Origin: Dreissena polymorpha
Lineage: Eukaryota > Mollusca > Bivalvia > Myida > Dreissenidae
Assembly: GCF_020536995.1 (NCBI RefSeq)
Contig: NC_068359.1
Coordinates: 61,403,115 to 61,467,114, forward strand
Direction: 5' to 3'
Length of the DNA stretch: 64,000 nt
Each line of letters begins with the position of its first letter. The first letter of the stretch is position 1. Made by a program: the position numbers and the translations under genes. The notes under the pieces are model-generated. The model ran no database searches. It was given only the letters and a program-made list of their open reading frames with translations, and was not told where the DNA came from. Shown here in pieces: positions 23,801 through 34,700 of this stretch.

Positions 23801-26800
23801 GAAGAGATCATAGACAACTTTGTATCAGTATTTATATAAACATTAAAGTACGCGTTTTTGTTCTTATTAATTATATAAAAATATAAATTTATTAGTCTCG
23901 CCATTACTTTTTATTTTTTAAACGCACTATTTGTAGTTTCTGTTTGATGAAATATTAATGTTTGATATACACGTATTTTTGTATTTTTAGAGAATTTTAT
24001 GCAAGTTTGGACCCTCTCATTTAAAAAAGTTTCTGCAACGCAATTTCATTCGCCTCAAAGATGAGGTAAATCCAAAGGAAATCGCAGATTATCTGCTTGA
24101 GGATGGTGTAATTTCTGTCGGAGACAATGAATATATCAATGAAGTAAACAGACGACGTCAACAAGTTGATATTTTAATAAAAGCAATAGTAAAATCAAAG
24201 GTGATAAACGATGTAAATACTACAAAGAAAGTATTAGAAGCGTTTGAAAAAACTGGTCAAGAACATCTTTTCAAGGACTTTGACGATGACATACGTAAGT
24301 ATTTCCGTTAAGATTCTTTGCTCTATTTGTATGCTTTGTATATACGAGAGTATATACGTACGTAGTATCGCTGAACTCAAACACTTTTACTCAAGTGTTA
24401 TCGGAGTCTCACGAACATTTTAACATTTTAAGAGACATACTACATGTTATATTTTATACTACATACTACAATGGTCCATTGTTTGCTTAACAATACGTTG
24501 ACTTCTTTTGTTTTATAAATTATATTCATTAACCTCTTTTATTTCCAGCAATTAAAAGTCATCCTTTCAAATAATTGAACCGTTTTTAAAACTGTGTATT
24601 GAATGAAATGACTGACACAAAGAACGTTGTTATGCACTTGTAGGTATTAATTTGTGATACCAACTAGAACAATCAAACAGTTTTCGCAAAGCCCTTAACA
24701 TTCATGACGAAATGTTGTCTATTTCAGCCGATGATGTGAAGCTTCCAAAAAAAGTAATAAAACAATTGACAGAGAAAGACGTAAGGCGCGTTATCACAAG
24801 TAATTGGGCTCTGCTGAAAGAGGAAATTGATCCTCTATCAGTTATTGACAGTCTTCTCGAACGAAGGGTTTTAGAATTTGATGAGCACGAGAACATCCTT
24901 ACAATAGACTACAAAAAGGATAAAATGACTTGTTTGTGCAAATATATTTTGGATAAGCCTATAGTGGCTTTCTGGCATTTTTGCCAAGTTCTTAAAAACT
25001 CCACTTACACTGTAATTGGAAAGCAGCTTCTTAAGGAAGGAAATGATACAATATCAGGTAAACAGAAATTTGAAGAGTATATTAATGCAAACATCAAATA
25101 AATGTTTAATCTTTCAATTTATTTATATGCGTTTATTTCGAACTCAACATGTGAGGAAATGAATCAAGTAGTGACAGAAATATGGCAAACATTAACAGTG
25201 ATTCATAAGCAATTTATTATTTTAGACCACCCTTTATCACCGGAAGAAATGGATCTACAACTAACAGATCCATTTTCCAGCACCACAAATGACATTTCCA
25301 ATACAGGTAAAAGATTATCAGTTGTTTTTATTTGAATGTTGGTAACTGATAACATGTATATCGCACTGTCCAGTTAGGCCAGTTCTCACAACGGCGACCC
25401 GGGTTTAGTCCCACATCCTTGCACATGTTTGGTAGGTGGTCATTATACCGCAAATGTAAGGTTCCCTACGGGTACTCCGGTTCCCTCACCCCTCGCGTAC
25501 ACACAGCCCAAGACCACACACACATTGAGAATCTATCAGTAAAAAATATATAGCTGGAAATTTGACGCTAGTATTAAGAGGTTGACAAACTTTCTTCATT
25601 GTAGTAGTTCATAAGAAACGATTTCTTGAGAGCACTTTAGGTCCTCACAAAAATGCAGTATCTTGTGCGGGAGGACCTTATCAACTTCTTAATAAGCACA
25701 GCAACTCTATTGATTTTTATCACAATTTTAGGTCACTCTTTGACGGAAATCCACTTTAATCTTGGTTCTAAGGAGGTAGAGAGGATGATCGTCGATGATT
25801 ACGAATCTTCCGGAGCTCAGAGTGACCTTAGTCCAAAGGTAAATATTCATTTTTTAGTTGTTAATTCTACCAACAGCCTCTTAATATCTTAACCAATCGA
25901 TCCGTCCATCAAAATATTGTATAAGTCAATCATAATTCCATTACTTCCATACTTCTGAATATTTGTTATTTTATTTTTAGTTTGATTATGTCATACACTG
26001 TACTTGCAATCTAGTAATGATATGTCTTTAAGTTGGAAGGGTACCAACAACCGGTAAGAGTATATCGCATTGTTCATATGAGATCTAACTATATCTTTCA
26101 GGCCATGGAAATCGGCTATGACGTTGAAGGTGTCTCTTTCTCGTCGATTAAAATCAAACTGAAATGTTTGACTGAGCAGTCACATCTGAATTTGATTAGA
26201 AGATCAGAACATTCCCTTTTGTATATTAAAAAGATATTAAAAACAATAATTACACAAGAACATTTAAAAAAAATGAGAGAAGAGACAATTAAGCAGATTG
26301 ACTTTAAAGTGTTAATATATCCGCCACAAAAAGGAGAAGGTAAAAACAGTCAAAATTATCCTGAACATCTTAAATGTAAATTGTATTAGATTCGTGAATT
26401 CTGAAGTAAAAAACACATTATAAAACTTATTGTATTTGAGCACTTATGAGAATATTTTATTTTTTAGCGAGATGTTTATGCAAACTCAAGAAAGAAGATG
26501 TTGTAAAACACTTCTCATTGATAGAAAAAAGAATCGCTAAAGTTGGAGAAATAGTTGAACAAATATGTCAATCACTTCTGGTGGATGATAGGGAACAGAA
26601 GAAATGGTTGGACTCTAAGAATGACGTAGATGCATTTCTACGACTGATTATCAACGGCGAAGACAGTCTAGTTTGTTTATTGGAAAAACTACTACGAAGT
26701 ACTGATCAGATAGAACTACTAGAAATGATCACTGCTAGAGCTGAAACTAGTAAGACAGATAAGAGGAAAACTGGTCTCTTTTGTCAACACAAATGTGTTA

Positions 26801-29800
26801 TTTTGATTTAATTGAAAAACAACGTTTTCTTAAATTGTCTTCATCTTAAAACAGAAATAATAAGTTGTGTAAGAAGATCTAAAAATTCCCTATATGGTTA
26901 TTGTTGTTAATTTCTTTTGTTTTAGAAACAACACCGGAGATAACTGCTGACGATATTAAACAGCATAGACATCAACTTGTGGATGAAATCGAACCAAGAA
27001 AGTTCGTGGATATGCTACGTGAAATCCCTAACTCCGATGATATTGTAGATACAGTAATGAGGACAGAAATACCAAGACTCAAACGTAGCAAGGCATTGGT
27101 GACGTTCATTCTTAAGACTAAGTCAGAGAAGATATTCCAACAAGAACTCGAGAAGCAACAGATGTTTTACTTGACCAAGTTGCTAACATCTAGCATAGGT
27201 ATTGTTGACCTAAGATATATTATGAATAATTATTATTATTTTTCAAGAACACAATATGTTTGTTAATTTTCCAATCTTTGTTAAATTTACATGTAATTAT
27301 TTTCGGTGTTGACAAAGTTGTCAGGTTTAATATGTTTCTACAGGTTCACTACAGGACTTGAAAGAAGCAGTCGTTGCTTCACTCGATGACATAACGGAAA
27401 ATATAGAACCTGCTCGGTTCAAAAAGTATCTCGTTATAAAACCTGATATGTGCGGGAAAGAATTTAAAAACATCTGCCGGCATACTGCACGGAAAAGAAG
27501 AGCTTTTGCATTAATGGAAAAAATTATTCATGGTCCAGATATTTTAATAAGACGATTTATAAACGGTCTTAATGAGCTTGACTATGGAGGAATATCGAAA
27601 TTAATACAAGAGCGCGCAGGTTTGTATAATACTTTTTACTAACATACTTGTACCATTGTTATAAAAAAATAGGATTTTATTTCAACCATTGTATATTAGA
27701 GTTTGAACTATTTATACGGCTGTTATGAACGCGGCCTCCTTTACTTAACTTAACTACAACTTGTTTCCAATGACATATTCGGTTACATTTCAGAAACGTA
27801 CAAAGAATGCGCTAGACTTCATGAAACAACGATTAAAGAAAAGATGGTAATCTTTAGAGGAAGGTTTGACATCAACTACGAGACGTGCGGTACATTCTCA
27901 GATTATATAAATAAAACATGAATTATAAATGTTCGCGCTTTGTCTTATTTGTAGAATCATTTAAGTTATTTTTCCGGACCCTTACCATGGCTGTTGTATA
28001 TTTGCTGTCTTTTTTAGCTTACCTGATTGCTCAGGTGAACTTTTGTGACCGGTCTTTGTCCGTCGTGTGTCCGTCCGTCCGTTAACATTTGCTCGTTAAG
28101 ACTCTAGAGGCTACATTTCTTGTCCCATCTTCATGAAACTTGGTCAGATGCTTTGTCCCAATGAAATATCGGCCGAGTTCGAAACTAGGTTGTGCCGGGT
28201 CAAAAACTAGGTTACTAGGTCAAAAAAAGAAAAACCTTGTAAACACGGTAGAAGTCACATTTCATGCCCAATCTTCATGTAACTTTGTCAAAATGTTTGT
28301 CTTAATGATATCTTGGTTGAGTTGAAAAGTGGTTCCGATCCGTTGAAAAACATGGCCGCCAGTGGGCAGGGCAGTTTTCCTTTTTTGGCTATAGAGAAAC
28401 CTTGTAAACACTCTAGAAGTCACAATTTTTGCCCAATCATCATGAAAATTGGTCAAAACATTGGTTCAATTGATGTCTCGGACGCGTTAGAAAATGGTCG
28501 AGATCGGTGGAAAAACATGGCCGCCAGTAGTCGGGGAATTTTTCTCTTTATGTATATCGTGGCAGTTTTCCCTATTTGGCTATAGAGAAACCTTGTAAAC
28601 ACTCTAGAAGTCACAATTTTTGCCCAATCATCATGAAAGTTGGTCAAATCATTGGTTTTATTGATATTTCTGACGAGTTTGAAAATGGTCGGGATCGGTG
28701 AAAAAACATGGCCGCCAGTGGGCGGGGCATTTTTCTCTATATGTATATAGTGAAAACATGTGAACACAGTAGAAGTCACATTTTTGGCCCAATTTTCATG
28801 AAATTTGCTCAGAACATTTGTTTCCTAGATACGAGAGTTGAGTTAAAAAATGGTTCCGGTCAGTTGAATAACATGGCTGCTGGGTGGGGGAAGTTTTCTC
28901 ATTATGCCCCCACCCCTTTCGAAGAAGAGGGGGTACATTGTTTTGCTCATGTCGGTCCGTCCGTCCACCAGATGGTTTCCGGATGATGACTCAAGAGCGC
29001 TTATGCCAAGGATCATGAAACTTCATAGGTACATTGATCATGACTCGCAGATGACCCCTATTGATTTTAAGGTCACTAGGTCAAAGGTCAAGGTCACGAT
29101 GACCCGAAATAGTAAAATGGTTTCCGGATGATAACTCAAAAACGCTTATGCCTAGTATCATGAAACATCATAGATATATTGATCATGACTCGCAGATAAC
29201 CCCTATTGATTTTCAGGTCACTAGGTCAAAGGTCAAGGTCACGATGACCCGAAATAGTAAAATGGTTTTCAGATGATAACTCAAGAATGCTTAGGCCTAG
29301 GATCATGAAACTTCATAGGTACATTGATCATAACTCGTAGATGACCCCTATTGATTTTCAGGTCACTAGGTCAAAGGTCAAGGTCATGATGACCCGAAAT
29401 AGTAAAATGGTTTCCGGATGATAACTCAAGAATGCTTAGGCCTAGGATCATGAAACTTCATAGGTACATTGATCATGACTCGTAGATGACCCCTCTTGAT
29501 TTTCATGTCACTAGGTCAAAGGTCAAGGTCAAGGTGATCCGAAAAAGTAAAATGGTTTCCAGATGATAACTCAAGAACGCTTATGCCAAGGATCATGAAA
29601 CTTCATAGATACATTGATCATGACTCGCAGATGACCCCTATTGATTTTAAGGTCACTAGATCAAAGGTTTAGGTCAAGGTGACCTGAAATAGTAAAATGG
29701 TTTCTGGATGATAACTCTAGAACGCTTATGCCTAGGTTCATGAAACTTCATAGGTGTATTGATCATGACTCGCAGATGACCCCTATTGATTGTCAGGTCA

Positions 29801-31198
29801 CTAGGTCAAAGGTCAATGTCACAGTGCCAAAAACGTATTAACACAATGGCTGTCAAGGTCACGGTGACTCAACTTAGAAAAAAGGTTTCCGGATGATAAC
29901 TCAAGAATGCTTACGCTTAGGATCATGAAACTTCATAGGTACATTGATCATGACTCGCAGATGGAATAATGATGAAACTTGACCAGGATGTTTGTCTGGA
30001 CAATATCTCGGTCAAGTTTGAATTTGGTAAAGATTGAATGAACCGACTCCTCTCAGGTGAGCGAACTAGGACCATCTTGGCCCTCTTGTTTTCATTTTAC
30101 TTTGAGTAATATTAAAAAAGGTATAATACTCGTGCAATTTAAAGTGAATGCTTCATAAATGTGTATAATGTGAATGGTTTTGACTGAATTAACCAGATGG
30201 AGGAATGTCGTTGCTATCTCCAGCTTAATTGGTGTGTTTTTACGCTATGCCTATCTACTAGAAATTAAAAATAAACGTTTGGAGTGAATCAATAATATGT
30301 TGTTTTAAACAGGTAAAGATTCCGAAACGCAGTTAGAGGTTTACCTGAACCTACATAATCTAATGTCCGAATTTTGCGAAGAATCTGCTGATGATGAGAA
30401 TGATACGAGTAAAGACCCTGTAAAAGACGCAAGAATATCTGCATGGGTCATCCAGCAGCATGCATTTATTCAGCAGGAGAGCATTGCTGCAGATATGGAA
30501 GGTACATTGTATACACACTTACCAGATGTGTACTTTTTACAATAGTGTCAATTCTTCTTAAAGTATGCTTTAAGTGCAGAGTGCATAAACTATGTAATTC
30601 TCTGGTTGAAAAAGCACAATTATTAAGTAAACAGTAGATTGTTTTAAAGTTTTCAATTGCTTTGTTACATTTATTTTTGGTAAACGCAGTTCTTACGTCG
30701 ACAACCCAAGTCAAACACATATAAAATGCATACCATATAATCCAAACAATTGAATTTTAAGACGATAAACAGAACAACAAGGAGTTTGAAGATCCGGTAG
30801 CAGATGTTCAAGAAGGCATTTCTCACTCCGCCATCGCCCAAAACTTGCAGCCATGTGGAATATCAGAGGAGACAAGGACAACAGTAAGCTCGCAGGCACC
30901 TACAACCAACGTAAGCAGTCCCCTGTCGTCACAATACGAAGATATAACGCCACCCAGCTCACCTGTACAATATCAAAATACCAGGGCATACAAGAGAAGA
31001 CACTCTTTGCTGGATGAAGAAGAATGTTCAAGTCGCTCCTCTGGGTCCCCTGAAGAGCGTCATTTAAATACAACACCGAACCGGAACATACGGCCATCAA
31101 GCAGTAGCATTAGTCAGTCTTCTATGTATTCAAGTTTAACAATGGCCTTTTTAAAACCATTCAGGACCATGTCAAACAAGAAAAAAAGTTACATCTAA
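17797..31198 (+). CDS. Multi-CARD death-fold scaffold protein, 17 exons, ~985 aa
   Basis: Exons: 17797-17802, 17930-17964, 22523-22596, 23232-23378, 23712-23773, 23991-24294, 24728-25057, 25226-25306, 25732-25838, 26033-26053, 26102-26339, 26468-26749, 26926-27198, 27344-27619, 27794-27889, 30313-30501, 30762-31198. All introns are GT-AG and every junction keeps frame; total 2958 nt with stop. The N-terminus is basic then acidic (KHKRHKSEDDEEE), followed by a Ser/Thr-rich linker. CARD or CARD-like modules occupy exons 6, 7, 12, 13 and 14; exon 11 encodes an unrecognised domain; the tail is Ser/Pro-rich and ends basic. No kinase, caspase, NACHT or membrane segment was seen, so an adaptor or scaffold in innate-immune or apoptotic signalling is the likely role (inference). 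Exon 10 is the least certain. The first two exons rest on the ATG context, donors and phase. The product is not matched to a named gene. Confidence 0.8.
18238..18582. mobile_element. Short hAT-like non-autonomous element, 5-bp target duplication
   Basis: The ends CAGGGCTTTTCA and TGAAAAGCCCTG are inverted repeats. AATTG directly flanks both sides. The interior repeats 'ttcccaattg' and 'aattgggaa' words. It lies in intron 2 of the multi-CARD gene. 345 bp, no coding. Confidence 0.75.
18676..18747. repeat. Small foldback around AAAAAGGTAC
   Basis: Two ~27-bp arms ('ccttggtgcaaaaaggtac' and reverse of 'gtacctttttctccaatgg') separated by about 15 bp form an imperfect hairpin inside intron 2. Confidence 0.7.
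19776..20076 (+). repeat. Dispersed repeat, copy 2 (pair with 9736-10000)
   Basis: Same block order as 9736-10000, same orientation, in intron 2 of the multi-CARD gene. Confidence 0.75.
20288..20792 (+). mobile_element. Complete TTAA-flanked TIR element with an internal tRNA-like gene
   Basis: TTAA sits on both sides (20284-20287, 20793-20796). The terminal repeats AGGGGCCGTCTAACTGATTT and the reverse of AAATCTGTTGGACGGCCCCT match over more than 20 bp. Inside, 20582-20669 looks like a class II (Leu/Ser-type) tRNA-derived unit: A-box region GTGGTCTAGGCGG, B box GGTTCGAGCCC (20637-20647) and a T7 run at 20661 like a Pol III terminator. No protein coding. A SINE-like internal promoter within a DNA-transposon-like frame is unusual. 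Confidence 0.8.
21548..21717. mobile_element. Decayed GAG...CTC-type foldback element, copy D
   Basis: Reverse reading shows 'catgtgcgtaaagcgttgcc' and 'atccctgatcagcctat', matching the words of copies A-C at lower identity. The ends are poorly preserved. Confidence 0.45.
22523..23773 (+). CDS. Multi-CARD gene exons 3-5: acidic and Ser/Thr-rich N-terminal linker
   Basis: Exon 3 (22523-22596) encodes SEDDEEECRQSKSLKTDGN; exon 4 (23232-23378) encodes about 49 residues rich in Ser, Thr, Ala and Pro (SGYGSVATSSTKLPASNASS); exon 5 (23712-23773) encodes GECGTPLAVNLAP and NSTCKVKK. It is low-complexity, probably disordered, residues about 14-108. The two exon 4 and 5 borders are phase 1, exon 5 ends phase 0. 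Confidence 0.75.
22766..22880. repeat. Three tandem ~40-bp units
   Basis: 'ctgtcgatgtgatt' starts at 22766, 22805 and 22845, each followed by 'tagcctcaatc'. Copies 2 and 3 are nearly identical. It lies between exons 3 and 4 of the multi-CARD gene. Confidence 0.85.
23991..24294 (+). CDS. Multi-CARD gene exon 6: CARD 1
   Basis: Residues about 109-209. The segment LKKFLQRNFIRLKDEV, then IADYLLEDGVISVGDNEYI, then RRRQQVDILIKAIV and a final AFEKTGQEHLFKDF follow the six-helix CARD pattern (the LLxxGVIS-xxxxEYI turn between helices 2 and 3 is typical). It enters in phase 0 and leaves in phase 1. The intron end just before it is duplicated at 11314-11435. Confidence 0.85.
24728..25057 (+). CDS. Multi-CARD gene exon 7: CARD 2
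   Basis: Residues about 210-319. VRRVITSNWALLKEEID, VIDSLLERRVLEFDEHENI and FWHFCQVLKNSTYTVIGKQL match CARD helices 1-2, 2-3 and 5-6. Both borders are phase 1. Confidence 0.85.
25226..25838 (+). CDS. Multi-CARD gene exons 8 and 9: linker
   Basis: Exon 8 (25226-25306; DHPLSPEEMDLQLTDPFSS) and exon 9 (25732-25838; EIHFNLGSKEVERMIVDDYE then SSGAQSDLSPK) make an acidic, Ser-rich linker, residues about 320-382. Exon 9 ends in phase 0. No domain recognised. Confidence 0.7.
25360..25520 (+). repeat. tRNA-derived SINE-like segment
   Basis: Contains GGGTTTAGTCCC, close to a B box, 10-20 bp after a GC-rich stretch that could be a worn A box. Followed by GC-rich sequence ending near a CA-rich run. No target duplication identified. 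Confidence 0.35.
26033..26339 (+). CDS. Multi-CARD gene exons 10 and 11: unrecognised alpha/beta-like domain
   Basis: Exon 10 (26033-26053) is a 7-codon microexon (LEGYQQP) with AG and GT borders; it could be skipped because it keeps frame. Exon 11 (26102-26339) encodes about 79 residues: strand-like SIKIKLKCL, helix-like SLLYIKKILKTIITQEHLKK, then strand-like QIDFKVLIYP. This strand-helix-strand order recalls TRADD-N-type folds, but that is a weak visual resemblance. Confidence 0.65.
26468..26749 (+). CDS. Multi-CARD gene exon 12: CARD-like module 3
   Basis: Residues about 469-562. CKLKKEDVVKHFSLIEKRI, IVEQICQSLLVDDREQKKWL, DAFLRLIINGEDSLVCLLEKL and IELLEMITARAE follow CARD-like helix spacing, more diverged than modules 1 and 2. 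Donor chosen at 'acta|gtaaga' because it is consensus and keeps phase 1. Confidence 0.7.
26926..27198 (+). CDS. Multi-CARD gene exon 13: CARD-like module 4
   Basis: Residues about 563-653. DDIKQHRHQLVDEIEPRKFV, DMLREIPNSDDIVDTVM and RSKALVTFILKTKSEKIFQQ fit the CARD layout (helix 1 'HRxxLVDEI', central SDDI turn). Both borders phase 1. Confidence 0.75.
27344..27619 (+). CDS. Multi-CARD gene exon 14: CARD-like module 5
   Basis: Residues about 654-745. LKEAVVASLDDITENIEPARF, CGKEFKNICRHTARKRRAFA, LMEKIIHGPDILIRRFINGL and GISKLIQERA show the same six-helix spacing. Both borders phase 1. Exons 7, 12, 13 and 14 are therefore interchangeable phase 1-1 units. Confidence 0.75.
27794..31198 (+). CDS. 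Multi-CARD gene exons 15-17: C-terminal region
   Basis: Exon 15 (27794-27889) encodes TYKECARLHETTIKEKMVI and a short tail; exon 16 (30313-30501) an acidic helical stretch (LEVYLNLHNLMSEFCEE, then AWVIQQHAFIQQESIAADM); exon 17 (30762-31198) a Ser/Pro/Thr-rich, probably disordered tail of 145 residues ending in the basic NKKKSYI and TAA at 31196-31198. Intron 15 is enlarged by the nested repeats at 28014-30091. Confidence 0.75.
28014..30091. mobile_element. Dispersed repeat with internal tandem units, hosting a second repeat
   Basis: It opens with 'tagcttacctgattgctcag' and closes with 'ctcaggtgagcgaactagg', worn inverted ends. The first part has ~165-195-bp units (marker catggccgccagt at 28349, 28515, 28709). 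The middle (28903-29964) is a different repeat; the outer sequence resumes at about 29965 ('gatgaaacttgaccagg'). Located in intron 15 of the multi-CARD gene. Open frames across it are repeat artefacts. Confidence 0.65.
28903..29964. repeat. Nested satellite-like element, about seven ~145-bp units
   Basis: Starts TATGCCCCCACCCCTTTCG with (GTCC)n nearby. The unit marker 'gatcatgaaac' recurs from 29011 every ~145 bp, each unit with 'ggtcactaggtcaaaggtca'. A shorter relative with the same head is at 44545-44860. Confidence 0.8.
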
Positions 31199-31789
31199 AC
31201 GGTTTCTGCTTAACATTATACTTGTTAACATAGTGTTGTTGTTTGTTTCTTCATTTTTGGCTTGGCGGAACTATATGTAATTATTTTAAGATTTTAATGT
31301 TCATGTTGTTGTAACATGTATCTTCTGAATTTAATTCTCTTGTAATTTGGTAATTCGTCGGGTTCAGTCTTTGGTAAAGTCGTTAACGACTTGTCTCTCT
31401 TTTGTATATATGACCATATAAACTTAAGGCTGTAAACTCAAAAGTATGTGTTCCTTACTAGATTATATCATGATATTGTCATTAAGGCGTCGGTTAGATA
31501 ATCATTGTGTCTCTGTTTAATTACTTGTTGTTATCAGAATCCATATATGAACATTAAGCTTCGGAATAACCTTGGCCCGCCTCTCTTTCATGACTTGCTC
31601 CAATAACTTAAGCCCAACAAGACGGAGAACAGATACGCAATGCCTGTCTCGCAATATAAACGACGTTCTTGAATTCTGCCTAAATCAATTAATGCATAAA
31701 CTTGTTCATAATACATTAATCGGTAAATTAAATTATTCATTTTTTTAAAGTTGTACTTTTTGTATATTTACACTATTGGTATTTGTATA
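31199..31789. other. Downstream flank of the multi-CARD gene
   Basis: Presumed 3' UTR and intergenic DNA. No clear AATAAA was seen, so the transcript end is not placed. Confidence 0.4.
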
Positions 31790-34700
31790 TACATTTTATT
31801 AATTCTTCTTAAATGTATATGTATATCATGTGTCATAGTTAGTTCAACTGTTTCAATTTTGATATCATGGTTCGCTTATGTTTCCCATTTTGTTCAGAGG
31901 TCGATATCAAAATATGTGTATTGATACTGTTTTATTCATTCATACTTAACATACATCTTTTTGCCAAGTCACTTTACATATTCAAATGAATTACGCCCAT
32001 GTAATCAATTCGCTTTGTTTGAGTATTAATCTTACATCATGACATATTTTTATGCAAAATACATGTTTTGGAAATTGAGATGGAAGTATTCGGCATGAAC
32101 AAAATTGTATTAACAAGATACGTTTGTGAAACACTAGGTCTCCCATATATTTGACCTTTGACCTTAAAGGATGACCTTGACCTTAACCCTTTACCACTCA
32201 AAATGTGCAGCTCCATGAGATACGAATGCATGCCAAATATCATGTTGCTATCTTCAATATTGCAAAAGTAATGGCCAATGGGGTTCATAAAAAATTTAAA
32301 TTATATAGAATGAAACAAAACTATGAAGTTGATCTCCACATAACATTTATTTAATGTGATAATGTTTTACAAGATTTTTCAGATTTAAGTTTGTTTGTGC
32401 CTTATTTTGTGCACCTATTCTTTGTATTTGTATATATGAATATTTACTTTATTTTAGAAACGTTTTAAAATGTTTCCATTTAGCATAGATAATACTGGTT
32501 TGCCCTTTTTTGTATTGTCTTGTTATGTATTTTGTAATTAACATTTGATGAATGTTTCAGGTTCAGTTGATTGAGCGTTGGGCTACAAAGCCCTATTCTA
32601 TTCCCTGCCCGACCACATAACTTGCGTAACTTTTGATCATGGAATATTTTCTTAGGCCTTGTCCCCCCTCCCTCTGATTCAAGGGCAGTTGTCAGTTATT
32701 GGCATAATTATGTGCACTAATTACTGGTAAACCAGCTCATGGAGGATAGTCTTATTAGGTCAATTGACTGCCGAGATACAGCTGAAATACTGTTTAAAAT
32801 GGAGAACAATCCAACTAAAAATTAACTTTTGTATGTATATATATATGTCCTTCTAACTGCCACACACTTCTTCTTAAAATAAATATGTATATAATGTGTC
32901 ATAGTTATTTCAACTTTGTAATTATTTACATCATGGTTCGCTCATGTTTCCCATTTAAGTCAGAATTTAAAATCAAACCCTGTGTACCAATACTGCTTTA
33001 TTTAATAATATGTTGAATATAATTATTTTAATTTTGTTTTCCTCATCACTGTATATATCCAAATGAATTACTCCCATGTGAGCAAATCACTGTATTTGGA
33101 AATCAATCTTACAGCATGAACAGCAAACACATGACATATTTTTTATGCAAAAATACAAGTTTGCCCTTTGAACAAACGGAAATGGAAGCATTTGGCAGGA
33201 AACAAAATGTGTTCATGGAAAAAAATTATGTACAGATAACTTCTTTAGTGTTTCATTGGAAAGCAACAGGATTTAAATATGTATGTTCTACTTTTCTTTG
33301 GCCATCCTGGTAAATTACCATAAGTTGTCATGTTGATATGCAAGTGTATAAGGTAACTTAAAATTATATATGCATTTGAATGGCTGTACAATACTAACTG
33401 GCAGATGTCCAATAGTAAACTATTCCATTAAAAATTTAAATTATTTAGAATGAACAAATGCTATGAAGTTGATCTCTACAACACATTTGTTTAATGTGTT
33501 TATTTTTAACAAGATTTTTCATATTTTAATTTTTTAAATTTGTTGTGTCTTATTGTATGTACCTATTCTTTGTATTAATATATATAAATATTCATTTTTT
33601 TTAAACGTTCAAAATGTTCCCATCTTGCATGGTTTTTATTGTCTAGTTATGTATTTTGTAATGAACATTTGACTTATGTTTCAAATTATTGTTATGATTC
33701 AATTCCCTGCCTGACCACATAACTTGCGTTGCTATTGGTCATGGAATATGATGGAACTCTTTCTAAAGACATGTCCCCCCTACCCTGATTCAAGTACATG
33801 TAGGGCAGTTGTCAGTTACAGTCAAAAGTATATACGCACTAAGTACTGGTGAATCAGCTGATCCAGGATAGTCTTATTAGGTCAATTGACTGCCGTGATG
33901 CAACTGAAATACTGTTTAAAATGGAGAACAATCCAACTAAAAATGTACTTTTGTATGTATATATATGTCCTTTTAAAAGTCACACACTTCGTCTTAAATA
34001 TACAAAAAAGTATATCATGTTTCATAGTAAGTTCAACTTAGTAAGTATTGATATCATGGTTCGTTCATGTTTCCCATTTTGTTCAAAAGTTAAAATCAAT
34101 ACCTGTGTACTAATACTGTTCTATTAAATAATACTTTAAATATAATTATAATTTTGTTTGTCTCACCACTGTATATTTCCAAATGAATTACTTTCATTTG
34201 CGCAAATCACTGTGTTTGAGATTCAAACTTTGAAAATGAATAGCAAAAACTTGACATATTTTTATGCATAATACATTTTTGTCCTTTGAACAAATGGAGA
34301 TGCAAAATAACTTCTTTTGTGCTTCATTGGAAAACAACAGGATTTAATGTCTGTTCTACATGTTTTCAACCATCCTGGTAAATTACCATAACTTGTTATG
34401 TTGATGTACACGTGTATAAAGTTACTTAAAAGTATTTGAATGACTGTAAATACTTACTGGCAGCTGTCCAATCGTAAACTGTACTTTTAAATTAAAAATT
34501 ATTTAGAATGAAAAAATACTATGAAGTTGATCTCCACATAACATTTGTTTAATGTGTTTATTTTTTACACGATTTTGCATCTTTTAATTTTGTAAATTTG
34601 TTTTGCCTTATTTTGTGTACATACATATTGTATTAATATAAATATATATATATATATAAAAAATTTATTGTGTTTATTTTTTACAAGATTTTGCATATTT

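Noticed and set aside
28140-29131. Open frames on both strands in intron 15
   Set aside because: They lie within dispersed repeats and show no protein family.
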